64,000 bases of DNA. It comes from Flavobacterium aquidurense. Its GTDB lineage: Bacteria > Bacteroidota > Bacteroidia > Flavobacteriales > Flavobacteriaceae. Where the stretch lies: NCBI RefSeq assembly GCF_001404985.1, contig NZ_JRLF01000009.1, positions 1-64,000 of the forward strand, in the 5' to 3' direction. The translations under genes and the position numbers were made by a program. Positions 25,842 to 35,160 of this stretch are shown here, one piece after another. The first letter of the stretch is position 1, and each line of letters begins with the position of its first letter. The notes under the pieces are model-generated. The model made no database searches. It saw only the letters and a list, made by a program, of their open reading frames with translations, and was not told where the DNA came from.

Positions 25842-26288
25842 CTATTCTTTTTTCTTTTTGCTATCGATAACAGCACCAGTTCCAGTTCCTAAAGCAGCAC
25901 CTGCTAAACCACCAATAATAGCACCTTCTCCTTTTTTCTTACTTACAATTGCTCCTGTTGCAGCACCAACTCCTGCACCAATTACAGCACCTTTAGCAGT
26001 AGCACTCCATCCTTTTTTCTTTTGTGTAGTTGTTGTAGTCGAAGTTCCGTCTGCTTGTTGTTGGTGTACTACCACAACTTTTTGAGATTCTACTTTCTGT
26101 TGTTCTACTTTTTGCTGTTCTTTAATATTAGCCATTTCCGTTTTCATTGAATCAAGAACTCTTTGTTTATCAATTTCCACTTTCATTGAATCAATGCTAG
26201 CTTGTTTTGCTTTATTTAATTGTTCTTTTCCTTGATTTTGACAAGAAACTATTGATAAAGCGGCGAATAATATATATAAGGCTTTCAT
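25842..26288 (-). CDS. Glycine-zipper lipoprotein
   Basis: This 148-residue protein has a lipoprotein signal with lipobox LSIVSC (Cys 17). A glutamine- and lysine-rich coiled-coil region follows (about 20-80). The C-terminal glycine zipper (about 98-142) contains GAVIGAGVGAATGAIVSKK and GAIIGGLAGAALGTGTGAVI, as in YMGG/OmpA-like glycine-zipper proteins. It should be attached to the outer or inner membrane. The role is unknown. An opposite-strand frame over the same region is only its low-complexity shadow. Confidence 0.8.
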   Translation of the reverse strand: MKALYILFAALSIVSCQNQGKEQLNKAKQASIDSMKVEIDKQRVLDSMKTEMANIKEQQKVEQQKVESQKVVVVHQQQADGTSTTTTTQKKKGWSATAKGAVIGAGVGAATGAIVSKKKGEGAIIGGLAGAALGTGTGAVIDSKKKKE

Positions 26289-26618
26289 GATTATTGTAGT
26301 TTAAAATTATTACACTACAAATTAAAGAAGATTTCTTTTGTTGATGTTACATGATTCAGGTTAATGGTTACAGAATTTAAAGATCACACTTAAAAATTAG
26401 ACCCAGATGAAACGAATTGCTAAAGCAAAACGCGGATTTAAAGCGGATTATTTTTAAGTCGATGCCTAAAAATAATCTCGCAAAATCGCAGAGCCGCAAA
26501 GTTTAATTTAGCCACAGATTAAAGGATCAAAATGATTAAAAAAATCTGCTTAAATCATTTAAATCTGCGTGAAACAAAAAACTTTGCGCCTTCGCGTCTT
26601 TGCGAGATTAATTTACTT
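26289..26618. other. Gene-free gap with dispersed-repeat remnants
   Basis: No coding frame was found. The stretch 26514-26612 reads GCCACAGATTAAAGGATC and ATCTGCTTAAATC, then CTTTGCGCCTTCGCGTCTTT. It is related in wording to the intergenic sequences at 62788-62872. It looks like a degenerate dispersed repeat downstream of kynU. Confidence 0.45.
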
Positions 26619-27896
26619 TTACTTTCCTAAAATTCCTTTTTTAAGGATTTGGCCAAAGTCATACATATCTTCATAAGAACAATATAATGGAACCGGAGCC
26701 AGACGAATTACATTTGGTTCACGCCAATCTGTAATTACTCCGTTTTTCATTAAATAATCAAATAGACTTCTTCCTTCTCCGTGTAAAAAAACAGATAATT
26801 GTGAAGCTCTTTCTTCAGGGTTTGAAGGTGTAATGATTTCAAAATTACCTGACACTTCTTTATCGATTTCATGTAAAATAAATTCTAAGTATGAAGTAAT
26901 ATGATCTCTCTTTTTTATCAAAGCATCCATACCAACCTCAGCAAACATTTCTACAGATGCTAAATAAGGTGCTAAAGAAAGTACCGGCAGATTACTAATT
27001 TGCCAGCCATCAGCTCCGTGAACGGGATCAAAATTTGGCTCCATTTTAAAACGGCGTTCTTTATTGTGTCCCCACCAACCTGCAAATCTTGGTAAATCCG
27101 GATTATTGTGATGCTTTTCGTGTACGAAACAACCGGAAGCATTTCCCGGCCCTGAATTCATGTATTTATAACTGCACCAGGCAGCAAAATCTACATTCCA
27201 GTTATGAAGTTCCAATTTGATGTTTCCCGCAGCGTGCGCCAGATCCCAACCCACTTTTGCGCCTGCTTTTTGCCCGGCTTCGGTAATGGTTTTAATATCG
27301 AAAACTTGTCCGGTATAATAATTTACTCCACCAATTAAAACTAAAGCCAGTTCATCACCAACTTCTTCAATTTTTGCCAAAACATCTTCAAGACGAATAT
27401 TGTGTTCGCCTTCACGACGTTTGATTTCAACTATGGCATCTTCTGTTTTATATCCATGAAAATGTACCTGACTTTGAAACATATATTGATCTGATGGAAA
27501 TGCTTTTTCCTCGCAAATAATTTTATAACGTTTGCCTTTTGGCTGATAAAAAGAAACCATCAATAAATGAAGATTTACCGTCAGAGTATTCATTACCGTA
27601 ACTTCTGATGGCAATGCTCCAACAATTTTACTCAATGGTTCAGCGAATCTTTCCTGATAATCCCACCATGGTTTTTGAGCATAAAAATGACCTTCTACAG
27701 CAAGATCTGCCCAATCGTTCATTACTTCGTCAATGTATGCTTTAGTTCGTTTTGGCTGTAAGCCTAAGGAATTCCCTGTGAAATAAATTACGCGTTTGTC
27801 ATTTACTTTAGGAAATATAAACTGATCCTGATAATGATTTAATGTGTCTTGCGAATCAAGCTCTCGTGCGAATTCACGTGTATTTTGAAAAGTCAT
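26619..27896 (-). CDS. kynU: Kynureninase
   Basis: This 425-residue PLP enzyme cleaves kynurenine or 3-hydroxykynurenine to anthranilate or 3-hydroxyanthranilate and alanine. The PLP lysine is K244 in WCSYKYMNSGPG. GWDLAHAAGN (about 216-225) carries the cofactor aspartate, and YFTGNSLGLQP (about 39-49) is the family's N-terminal signature. It works with the kmo product encoded at 12690-14036 but is not in the same operon. Length is normal. Confidence 0.95.
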   Translation of the reverse strand: MTFQNTREFARELDSQDTLNHYQDQFIFPKVNDKRVIYFTGNSLGLQPKRTKAYIDEVMNDWADLAVEGHFYAQKPWWDYQERFAEPLSKIVGALPSEVTVMNTLTVNLHLLMVSFYQPKGKRYKIICEEKAFPSDQYMFQSQVHFHGYKTEDAIVEIKRREGEHNIRLEDVLAKIEEVGDELALVLIGGVNYYTGQVFDIKTITEAGQKAGAKVGWDLAHAAGNIKLELHNWNVDFAAWCSYKYMNSGPGNASGCFVHEKHHNNPDLPRFAGWWGHNKERRFKMEPNFDPVHGADGWQISNLPVLSLAPYLASVEMFAEVGMDALIKKRDHITSYLEFILHEIDKEVSGNFEIITPSNPEERASQLSVFLHGEGRSLFDYLMKNGVITDWREPNVIRLAPVPLYCSYEDMYDFGQILKKGILGK

Positions 27897-27939
27897 TGTA
27901 TTTGTTTTGATGCGTAAAAATAGGAAATGTTTTTTTGTT

Positions 27940-27990
27940 TCAAGTTTCAGGTTTCAAGTTTAACGTTCTGTAAAACTTGAAACCTGAAAC
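27940..27990. repeat. Inverted repeat of CTTGAAACCTGAAAC words
   Basis: GTTTCAGGTTTCAAGTTT on the left is matched inversely by AACTTGAAACCTGAAAC on the right, around about 13 bases. The same words recur directly at 19640-19668, which suggests a dispersed simple repeat. It lies between queA and kynU on the minus strand. Confidence 0.55.
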
Positions 27991-28020
27991 AAAAAAAACT
28001 TGAAACCAGTTTTAAATAAA

Positions 28021-28046
28021 AAAACCCGTCATCACTGACAGGTTTT
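28021..28046 (-). terminator. Terminator of queA
   Basis: AAAACCCGTCA pairs with TGACAGGTTTT with one mismatch, around TCAC. On the minus strand the 3' arm runs into the adjoining U-rich stretch, about 25 bp after the queA stop. Confidence 0.7.
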
Positions 28047-28069
28047 ATATTTATTTTAAATATCTAATA

Positions 28070-29119
28070 TTAGATAATTAACATTGCATCTCCGTAAGAA
28101 TAGAATTTGTATTCTTCTTTGATTGCTTCGTCGTATGCACGTTTCATTAAATCATGTCCACAGAAAGCAGAAATCATCATTAATAATGTTGATTTTGGTG
28201 TGTGAAAATTTGTAATCATACAGTTTGCAATACTAAAATCGTGAGGAGGGAAAATAAATTTATTTGTCCAACCTTCATAAGGATTCAAAGTATTTTGAGA
28301 TGAAACTGAACTTTCGATAGCACGCATCGAAGTTGTTCCAACAGCACAAATACGTTTTTTGTTTGCCTTGGCAGCATTTACAATATCGCAAGCTTCTTGT
28401 TTGATAATCAATTCTTCAGAATCCATTTTGTGCTTAGATAAATCTTCAACCTCAACCGGGTTAAAAGTTCCTAAACCAACGTGAAGTGTAACTTCAGCAA
28501 AGTTGATTCCTTTGATTTCCAGTTTTTTCAAAAGATGTTTTGAGAAGTGTAAACCTGCTGTTGGTGCCGCTACAGCTCCTTCTTCTTTTGCGTAGATTGT
28601 TTGATATCTTTCAGCATCTTCTGCTGTTACTTCTCTACTGATGTATTTAGGAATTGGAGTTTCTCCAAGTTCTGTCAATTTGTTTCTGAATTCTTCATAA
28701 GAACCGTCATATAAAAAACGTAAAGTTCTACCACGAGAAGTTGTGTTGTCGATTACCTCAGCAACTAACGAATCGTCATCACCAAAATAAAGTTTGTTTC
28801 CGATACGGATTTTACGAGCCGGATCAACTAAAACGTCCCAAAGACGTTGTTCTGAATTTAATTCTCTTAATAAGAAAACTTCAATTCTTGCTCCTGTTTT
28901 TTCTTTGTTTCCGTACAAACGTGCAGGGAAAACTTTTGTATTGTTAAGAATCAAAACGTCTCCGTCATCAAAATAATTGATAACATCTTTAAACATTTTG
29001 TGCTCTATAGTTTGTTTTTGACGATCGATCACCATTAAACGAGATTCGTCTCTGTTTTCTGCCGGGAATTCTGCTAAAAGTTCTTTCGGTAAATTAAATT
29101 GAAAATGTGATAATTTCAT
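28070..29119 (-). CDS. queA: tRNA preQ1(34) S-adenosylmethionine ribosyltransferase-isomerase
   Basis: This 349-residue enzyme transfers the ribose of SAM to preQ1 in tRNA to form epoxyqueuosine. Family signatures include the N-terminal [53 protein letters not shown], and [11 protein letters not shown] followed by HKMDSE. Near the end, [20 protein letters not shown] is diagnostic. Length is normal. It is the second queuosine gene in the window, far from queE. A promoter is visible about 65-100 bp upstream. Confidence 0.96.
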   Translation of the reverse strand: MKLSHFQFNLPKELLAEFPAENRDESRLMVIDRQKQTIEHKMFKDVINYFDDGDVLILNNTKVFPARLYGNKEKTGARIEVFLLRELNSEQRLWDVLVDPARKIRIGNKLYFGDDDSLVAEVIDNTTSRGRTLRFLYDGSYEEFRNKLTELGETPIPKYISREVTAEDAERYQTIYAKEEGAVAAPTAGLHFSKHLLKKLEIKGINFAEVTLHVGLGTFNPVEVEDLSKHKMDSEELIIKQEACDIVNAAKANKKRICAVGTTSMRAIESSVSSQNTLNPYEGWTNKFIFPPHDFSIANCMITNFHTPKSTLLMMISAFCGHDLMKRAYDEAIKEEYKFYSYGDAMLII

Positions 29120-29185
29120 TTGAGAAAGTTATGAGTTATAGATTTTCAATCAGGATTATTTGAAGACCTGATTTTTAATCGTGTG

Positions 29186-29217
29186 CAAATATACGACTGT
29201 GAGATAGGCGTTGTCAA
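29186..29217 (-). promoter_or_regulatory. Candidate promoter of queA
   Basis: On the minus strand the -7 box TATATTTG (29186-29193) lies 21 bp downstream of a TTG (29215-29217) in CACTTGACAACG. The leader of about 60 nt contains a weak AATCAGG/CCTGATT hairpin and no recognisable preQ1 aptamer. Confidence 0.5.
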
Positions 29218-29287
29218 GTGTTTTGACGTTTATTTTCAAAAGTCGCTGATTTAGTGGTGTTTTGGTGAGATAAAAAAATGGGATTTC

Positions 29288-29450
29288 ACCATATAAGTGA
29301 TATAAGTTCATTTAAATTAGGAATCTTTAAAAATTGCTGGTGTTTTTATTTGACTAAATCCGGGCAGTTTGCGCATAAAAAAACCTCCAGTTAAAACTGG
29401 AGGCTATTCAAATTATGCTTATTTAATGAACTTATATCACTTATATGGTT
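29288..29450. repeat. Inverted ACCATATAAG repeat pair enclosing the aroA terminator
   Basis: The forward copy is at 29288-29315 and the inverted copy at 29422-29450. Both read ATATAAGTGATATAAG or its complement. The hairpin at 29384-29403 lies between them. Confidence 0.75.
29377..29403 (-). terminator. Terminator of aroA
   Basis: CCTCCAGTT pairs with AACTGGAGG around two bases. On the minus strand it is followed by a run of seven U, about 50 bp beyond the aroA stop. Confidence 0.9.
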
Positions 29451-29455
29451 TAAAC

Positions 29456-30679
29456 CTATAATTCTGAAACTTGGAAATTTAAAGCTTTTAAGTCATTCCA
29501 GAAATCAGGGTATGATTTAGAAACTACCTCAGCATCTTCGATAATGATAGGTACTTTTAAAGCCAAAGGTGCAAATGCCATTGCCATACGGTGATCGTTG
29601 TAAGTTCCTATTTTTATATTATGATTAATATTTTCTGAAGCTACCAGAGTCAGACTATCATTCGTTACCGAGATATTGGCTCCTAATTTTGTCAACTCAA
29701 TTCGAAGGGCTTCAAGTCTGTCCGTTTCTTTAATTTTTAAGGTATGAAGACCTGTTAAATGACAGCCAATTCCTAAACCTAAACAAGTTACTACAATTGT
29801 TTGTGCAATATCAGGTGTATTGTTTAACTCGAAGTTTACCGTTTCGTATTTAAAATTCTCTTGTTTTACCAACGTCATTTTATTGTCCTGAAAAGTAGTC
29901 TGAACTCCTAACTTTTCATAAAGAGAAACTAATTCAGAATCTCCTTGTAAACTATTTTCTTTGTAACTGCTTAAAGTGATAGAAGCTGTATCTGCCAAAG
30001 CAACTAAACTAAAAAAGTACGATGCCGAACTCCAATCTGATTCTACCACCATTTCTTTTGAAGCTACTCCAGCTTTTGGATAAACTTTAATCACGTTTTC
30101 TTCAAAACTAGTCTGAATGTCTAAATCGTTTAGCAAAGCCAAGGTCATTTTGATATACGGAATCGAAGTAATTTCTCCCTCTAAAGTCAGCTCTAAACCA
30201 TTTTCTAATTTTGAAGCGATTAATAAAAGTGCGGAAATATACTGGCTGCTTACATTTGCTGCCAAAGTAACTTTTGAAGCGGTTACTTTTTTTCCTTTAA
30301 TTCTAATTGGCGGATAACCTTCTTCTTTTTCATAAGAAATCTCAACTCCCAATTGTCCCAAAGCTTCTACTAAAATTTTTATAGGACGTTCCTGCATTCT
30401 GCCTGAACCTGTCATCACTACTTCGCGTCCTTCATTTACGGCAAAATAAGCTGTCAGGAAACGCATTGCCGTTCCTGCATGATGAATGTCTACAATCTCA
30501 TCATTCCCAATCAAGGCTTTTTGCATTACCTCGCTATCATCAGAGTTTGAAGTATTAGAAAGTGTAATATTTGGAAACAATGCTTTTAATAACAATAAAC
30601 GATTCGTTTCGCTTTTTGATCCTGTTACTGCAATTTGTCCTTTTAAGTTATGTTGAGTTGTTTGAAGTAGTAAATTCAT
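29456..30679 (-). CDS. aroA: 3-phosphoshikimate 1-carboxyvinyltransferase (EPSP synthase)
   Basis: This 407-residue enzyme makes 5-enolpyruvylshikimate-3-phosphate, the sixth step of the shikimate pathway. The substrate-binding signature VTGSKSETNRLLLL is at 18-31, with K22 as the expected active-site lysine. GTAMRFLTAYF and the PEP-loop-type MTGSGRMQERPI follow. The C-terminal KIKETDRLEALRIELTKLG and YNDHRMAMAFAPLA are diagnostic. It is somewhat shorter than the common 430 residues, as is usual in Bacteroidetes. Other shikimate-derived genes lie at 42.3-46.7 kb. Confidence 0.95.
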   Translation of the reverse strand: MNLLLQTTQHNLKGQIAVTGSKSETNRLLLLKALFPNITLSNTSNSDDSEVMQKALIGNDEIVDIHHAGTAMRFLTAYFAVNEGREVVMTGSGRMQERPIKILVEALGQLGVEISYEKEEGYPPIRIKGKKVTASKVTLAANVSSQYISALLLIASKLENGLELTLEGEITSIPYIKMTLALLNDLDIQTSFEENVIKVYPKAGVASKEMVVESDWSSASYFFSLVALADTASITLSSYKENSLQGDSELVSLYEKLGVQTTFQDNKMTLVKQENFKYETVNFELNNTPDIAQTIVVTCLGLGIGCHLTGLHTLKIKETDRLEALRIELTKLGANISVTNDSLTLVASENINHNIKIGTYNDHRMAMAFAPLALKVPIIIEDAEVVSKSYPDFWNDLKALNFQVSEL

Positions 30680-30808
30680 TTTTTTAATTATAAGTTGTAA
30701 ATTTTGAATTATGATTAGAAACGTAATTCGCCACGCAATTTACCACTCCACATTCATAATTCAAAATTCAAAACTCATAATTCAAAACTTATAAGTGATA
30801 TTTCACAA

Positions 30809-31135
30809 TTATTTCAATTTATCATTGTTTTTATGACGGTCTTTATCGCGAACTGATTTTAAATCCATTTTTTTATCAAAAGCGGCTTGCAAATCTATTC
30901 CGGTTTGGTTGGCAAGACATAAAACAACAAAAACAACATCAGCTAATTCTTCGCCTAAATCTTTATTTTTATCACTTTCTTTCTCGGATTGCTCACCATA
31001 TCTGCGGGCAATAATTCTGGCTACTTCTCCTACCTCTTCTGTAAGTTGTGCCATATTTGTAAGCTCATTAAAATAGCGAACACCGTGTTCTTTTATCCAG
31101 GTATCGACATCAAGTTGTGCATTTTTCAAGTCCAT
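30809..31135 (-). CDS. MazG-type nucleotide pyrophosphohydrolase
   Basis: This 108-residue protein has the all-alpha NTP pyrophosphohydrolase core. LTEEVGEVARIIARRYGEQ carries the ExxE metal site and DLGEELADVVFVVLCLANQ the second ExxD site. It should hydrolyse (d)NTPs to monophosphates, possibly for pool cleaning. It starts 2 bp after the third DUF3857 gene, so it is co-transcribed with that trio, and it is separated from aroA by 129 bp. Confidence 0.88.
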   Translation of the reverse strand: MDLKNAQLDVDTWIKEHGVRYFNELTNMAQLTEEVGEVARIIARRYGEQSEKESDKNKDLGEELADVVFVVLCLANQTGIDLQAAFDKKMDLKSVRDKDRHKNNDKLK

Positions 31136-31137
31136 AG

Positions 31138-33129
31138 TTATATTTTTTTAAGAACAATTTTTTCATTTTGACTCATAATCATTTTCTGGAAAAGTTCTTT
31201 TAATCCATTATATTGATCTGCTGCAAAAATACTATTGTTAATTTCTTTTAAACTACTTATTTGAATTTTGTTTTCTTCTCCCGATATATTTAATACATAA
31301 ACAATCTCTTTGTTTTCTGATGAAATCTTAATTGGAGATGGCAAAGATTCTATAGCATATCCATCCGGAATTTCTATATTTAAATTGAATTTTTCCTGAG
31401 TTGGATAACCAAAATAAATCGGCATTTGTCTCACTTCCTGAGTAAAAGGATTTTTACTTCTTGTAAAAAACAACAACGGATTTACAAAAATTTTGTTTCC
31501 AATTATTTCTACTCTATTGTCTGATACGAAAGAGAAGGTTTCTATTACAGGATCTGATAGATTCGTTTTCTTATTTTCAATTGTGTAATTAGAAATTTTC
31601 AGATCCCCCAATTGTTCTTCTAATTTTTCGAGATAATTGTCTTGATTTTTATTGGCATTTTCAATTCTAAAGTGATAAGCATCATAATCTGTTCTTTGAA
31701 TTCTGATTTTACCTTCTATTTTGCCCAGATTATCTATTTTAACAACTAAGTTTGAAAACTCTTTTGATGCTTTATCAGGAACCAGATTTATTTCTTGCGA
31801 AGTTCCATCATCTTTAATGAGTCTCCCTCTCCAGTTTAAAACATTTAAAGGCAAAACTCCTGGATAAGTAAATTTATGGCTGGCGTCTAACAAAATTTGT
31901 TTTCCATCGATTTCAGCAGCTGCAATTACATAATTAAATCCTGTTCTTGTGGGGTAAACAGGAACTCCGTTTTCTATTGTACTCACTAAAACCGGACCTA
32001 CATCTATTCCTGCCAATTTTAACATGTTGATCAAAATAAAATTGATTTCAGCTACATTTCCCGTTTGATCGGCATACGCCTTTTTAACTCCTTTATCTGT
32101 AAAACAATCATTTACTTCATTCCAGTTCATTTTGTTTTGAATGAATTTAAAAATGATATTCAGCCGTTCATTTTTAGACTCAACATTAGTCAATAATCGT
32201 TTAACATCTTCTAACAAAAAATCACTTTGATTTAGTTCTTTTCCAAAATTTTCATTTTTAAAAATATTGGTTGCCACGCCTTCCCATGTCATGGTATAAT
32301 CTTTTACAGGCTGATCCGGATAACGAACCCTTTCTAGTTCATGCTGAACAGACCCTCTGTAGTTATCTATATTATCCACATAAGGCTCTTTTGTTAATGC
32401 GGAAATATCTTTTCCTTTATAAAAAGCACTTATTTGTTTATACGAAATGCCTTTTGATCTGTTATATTCATCTTCAAAACTTTGACTACCATTAGTGAGT
32501 TTTGAATCTGTTTCGACTTTATGCCCTCCAATCAAAATTGGTTTATAAATATAATATTCCGGAATATCTGTTTTATATTCGAAATAATTGATCGGAATAT
32601 CATACTGGAAATCAAAATCCGGTAATTTTACTACATTTTCAGATTTCAATATATATCTGTATTCGATTATCGAACCTGCTTTTACGTTTGGCAACGTGAT
32701 TGTTTTTTCATTCCAAAACTCATTTACTTTTTTCTTAAAAGTCCCCTGATTATCCAGTTTTGTTTTTACAATCGATCCATTTTCTAAATTATAAGTAACG
32801 GCGTTCGAAAACTCTAAACGGTCTTCGCTCATCGTTTGATAACCAACGTAAAAACGTACTTTTTGATCAGCCCATTTTAGTCCTTCTTTCTTATAAATTT
32901 TAATTTTAAATTCATAGAGATGATTCGCTGAAAAACCTTTGTCTTTATCAAACGTATAAAAAGTCTTTCCTTTTTTAAATAATATTGTTGCTGGCGCTGT
33001 ACTATCTTTTGGATTTACTTTTTCATTTAATTCAGCAATAGTAACTTTTCCTAGTTCATAGTTTTGAGCTTTGACTTTTGAAAATCCTAAAAACAAAAAA
33101 ATAATTATAATTAAGCTCTGAAACTTCAT
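31138..33129 (-). CDS. DUF3857 protein with degenerate transglutaminase domain (third of three)
   Basis: This 663-residue secreted protein has a signal peptide, an N-terminal DUF3857 domain (about 60-250) and a transglutaminase-like domain (about 300-420). A C-terminal DUF3858-like region follows. Where transglutaminases have GDCKAL it reads GNVAEI, so the catalytic Cys is replaced by V359. The triad His is replaced by Tyr (Y400 in FNYVIAA). It is probably a non-catalytic binding protein. It is 1 bp from its closest paralogue upstream and 2 bp from the MazG-type gene downstream. Confidence 0.85.
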   Translation of the reverse strand: MKFQSLIIIIFLFLGFSKVKAQNYELGKVTIAELNEKVNPKDSTAPATILFKKGKTFYTFDKDKGFSANHLYEFKIKIYKKEGLKWADQKVRFYVGYQTMSEDRLEFSNAVTYNLENGSIVKTKLDNQGTFKKKVNEFWNEKTITLPNVKAGSIIEYRYILKSENVVKLPDFDFQYDIPINYFEYKTDIPEYYIYKPILIGGHKVETDSKLTNGSQSFEDEYNRSKGISYKQISAFYKGKDISALTKEPYVDNIDNYRGSVQHELERVRYPDQPVKDYTMTWEGVATNIFKNENFGKELNQSDFLLEDVKRLLTNVESKNERLNIIFKFIQNKMNWNEVNDCFTDKGVKKAYADQTGNVAEINFILINMLKLAGIDVGPVLVSTIENGVPVYPTRTGFNYVIAAAEIDGKQILLDASHKFTYPGVLPLNVLNWRGRLIKDDGTSQEINLVPDKASKEFSNLVVKIDNLGKIEGKIRIQRTDYDAYHFRIENANKNQDNYLEKLEEQLGDLKISNYTIENKKTNLSDPVIETFSFVSDNRVEIIGNKIFVNPLLFFTRSKNPFTQEVRQMPIYFGYPTQEKFNLNIEIPDGYAIESLPSPIKISSENKEIVYVLNISGEENKIQISSLKEINNSIFAADQYNGLKELFQKMIMSQNEKIVLKKI

Positions 33130-33130
33130 A

Positions 33131-35152
33131 TTATATTCTTTTTAAAACAATTTTCTCAGATTGTTTTGCGATCATCCCTTTATAATATTCTTTAAGCATC
33201 TCATATTGCTCTGTAGAAACTATCGCTTCATTAATTTGGTGCTGAACACTTAATTGTAATGAATTACCATTTGCCCCGATATTAAATTTAAATACACCTA
33301 AATTATCCTGCATATTGATAACTGCCGGGGCTGGCAATGTTTCAACCATAAATCCTTCAGGGATTTGAATTGTAATATTATATCTGCTTGTAAAAGGAAA
33401 TCCGAAATCTACTGGATATTCCCTAGTCTCTTGCTTAAATGGATTTTTTTCGTTTGCAAAGAATAACATTGGACTAACATATATTTTTCCTCCTATTATT
33501 TCGCATAAGTTATTACCCGTAAATGAATACGTTTCTATAACTGGCAACAAAATTTCTTTTTCATTTGCTCTTGAATAATCGGTAATTTCAATCTTATTAT
33601 TTTGATTTTCGAGCTTTTCTAAATATTCTTCTTCTTTTACACTATCTATATTATCTCTTGTTATCAAAGCTTGATAATCCCCTAATTGTCTTCTGGTTTT
33701 TCCTGTTATTTTTCCTTCGGGGTTAATTCTATAATTCAGAGTTATATTATCAATCGATGCTTTTTTTGGCATCAAATCTACTTCTTCAGAACTTCCGTCT
33801 TTTCTAATCAATCTTCCTGACCAGTTCAAAGCTCTAAAGGGTAAAACATTTGGAGTTGAAAATTTATCAGAAGCGTCTAATAAAATATTTCCGTTTGGAG
33901 TTTCAACTGCCGCAATCACATAATTAAAAGCAGTTCTATTTGGAAAAATTGCAATTCCGTTAGAACGTGTACTTACCAAAACCGGGTTTGCTGTCAAACC
34001 TGCATAACGTAACATAGCGGTAAGCATTAAATTTATGTCAGCAATATTTCCTGACTTTTCTTTGTATGCTCTTTTAACTCCTTTATCACAACTATATCCA
34101 AAATAATCATTCCATTTTACTCTTGATTTTACATAATTTAAAATAATGATTATTTTTTCATCAGCATTATTAACTCCTGATAGTAATGCATTTAAATCAT
34201 CTTCAAAATAGCCTGTTTTATTTAACTCTGGACCAAAATCATCATAACTATAAATCGTTTTTACTACCGAATTCCAATCAGTAGAATACATTTTCTTCTC
34301 ACCTTTAAAATTGGTTATCATTGATAATTCATGTTGAACACCTGAAACATAATTATCGATATTATTGACATATACTTCCTCTTTTATTGCAGGAAAATCG
34401 ATTGCCAAATATGTCGTTTTAGTTTCTATATAGTCAAACTTATCTGAAGCATACTGCGTTCTCGTATCTTGTGTACCTCCCGGAATAGTTCGTTCCTTAT
34501 TAGTAAGTGTTACAGTTCTGGAATTTCTCTCACTTGTAATTTTAGGAAAAACATAACCTTTTTGCTTGGTATTAAAAACATAATATTCAGGAATATACGT
34601 TATAAACTCCGAATAATTTACGGGAATGCTCGTTTGAAAACCCCATTCTCTTATCAATCTGTCTGTTGGACTTTTAATGGTATATCTAAACTCAATTACC
34701 GATCCTTCTTTAACATTAGGCATCGTTATCTTTTTAAGCCTTCTAAATTTATCTACGCCTTCATCGAAAACACCTTCACTTTTCAGTTTTGTCTTTTCTA
34801 TTTTTCCTCCTACCAGATTATAAGTTACTGCATCCGTAAAAGTTACTTTTTCAGGTAAATTAATTGTATTGTAATACCAAAGACCTTGATTTGCCCAATT
34901 GTAACCTTCTTTTTTATAAATTTTAATTCTGGTCTCAACATCGGTCAAGGTAACAAAACCATCTTTTACATCATATTCTATTCTGGTTTCTCCTTTTTTA
35001 TACAATATAGCAGCTGCAGCTGATGAATCTTTAGGATGCACTTTTTGCTCTAATTCAGCAATAGATACTTTTCCTAATTTAAATTCCTGTGCTGTTGCAT
35101 TTGTAATAAGCAACAATAGAAGTGAAAGACTAAAAAGTTTGGTAATTTTCAT
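33131..35152 (-). CDS. DUF3857 protein with degenerate transglutaminase domain (second of three)
   Basis: This 673-residue secreted protein has a signal peptide ending near residue 21 and the same DUF3857 plus transglutaminase-like plus DUF3858-like layout. Its active-site motif is GNIADI, so I370 replaces the catalytic Cys. Y411 in FNYVIAA replaces the His. It is close to the 663-residue neighbour, for example in KLGKVSIAELEQKVHPKDS against ELGKVTIAELNEKVNPKDS. A recent duplication within the operon is likely. Confidence 0.85.
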   Translation of the reverse strand: MKITKLFSLSLLLLLITNATAQEFKLGKVSIAELEQKVHPKDSSAAAAILYKKGETRIEYDVKDGFVTLTDVETRIKIYKKEGYNWANQGLWYYNTINLPEKVTFTDAVTYNLVGGKIEKTKLKSEGVFDEGVDKFRRLKKITMPNVKEGSVIEFRYTIKSPTDRLIREWGFQTSIPVNYSEFITYIPEYYVFNTKQKGYVFPKITSERNSRTVTLTNKERTIPGGTQDTRTQYASDKFDYIETKTTYLAIDFPAIKEEVYVNNIDNYVSGVQHELSMITNFKGEKKMYSTDWNSVVKTIYSYDDFGPELNKTGYFEDDLNALLSGVNNADEKIIIILNYVKSRVKWNDYFGYSCDKGVKRAYKEKSGNIADINLMLTAMLRYAGLTANPVLVSTRSNGIAIFPNRTAFNYVIAAVETPNGNILLDASDKFSTPNVLPFRALNWSGRLIRKDGSSEEVDLMPKKASIDNITLNYRINPEGKITGKTRRQLGDYQALITRDNIDSVKEEEYLEKLENQNNKIEITDYSRANEKEILLPVIETYSFTGNNLCEIIGGKIYVSPMLFFANEKNPFKQETREYPVDFGFPFTSRYNITIQIPEGFMVETLPAPAVINMQDNLGVFKFNIGANGNSLQLSVQHQINEAIVSTEQYEMLKEYYKGMIAKQSEKIVLKRI

Positions 35153-35160
35153 TTGATTGA

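Larger units (their letters stand above)
29120..29455. other. Gap between queA and aroA
   Basis: The gap holds the queA promoter, the ACCATATAAG inverted-repeat pair and the aroA terminator, each listed separately. I see no gene in it. Confidence 0.6.

Noticed and set aside
25837..26085. Plus-strand proline- and alanine-rich open frame
   Set aside because: It is the antisense shadow of the glycine zipper in the lipoprotein gene.
29120..29185. Possible preQ1 riboswitch in the queA leader
   Set aside because: The leader has only a weak AATCAGG/CCTGATT hairpin and lacks the C-rich loop and A-rich tail of preQ1 aptamers.
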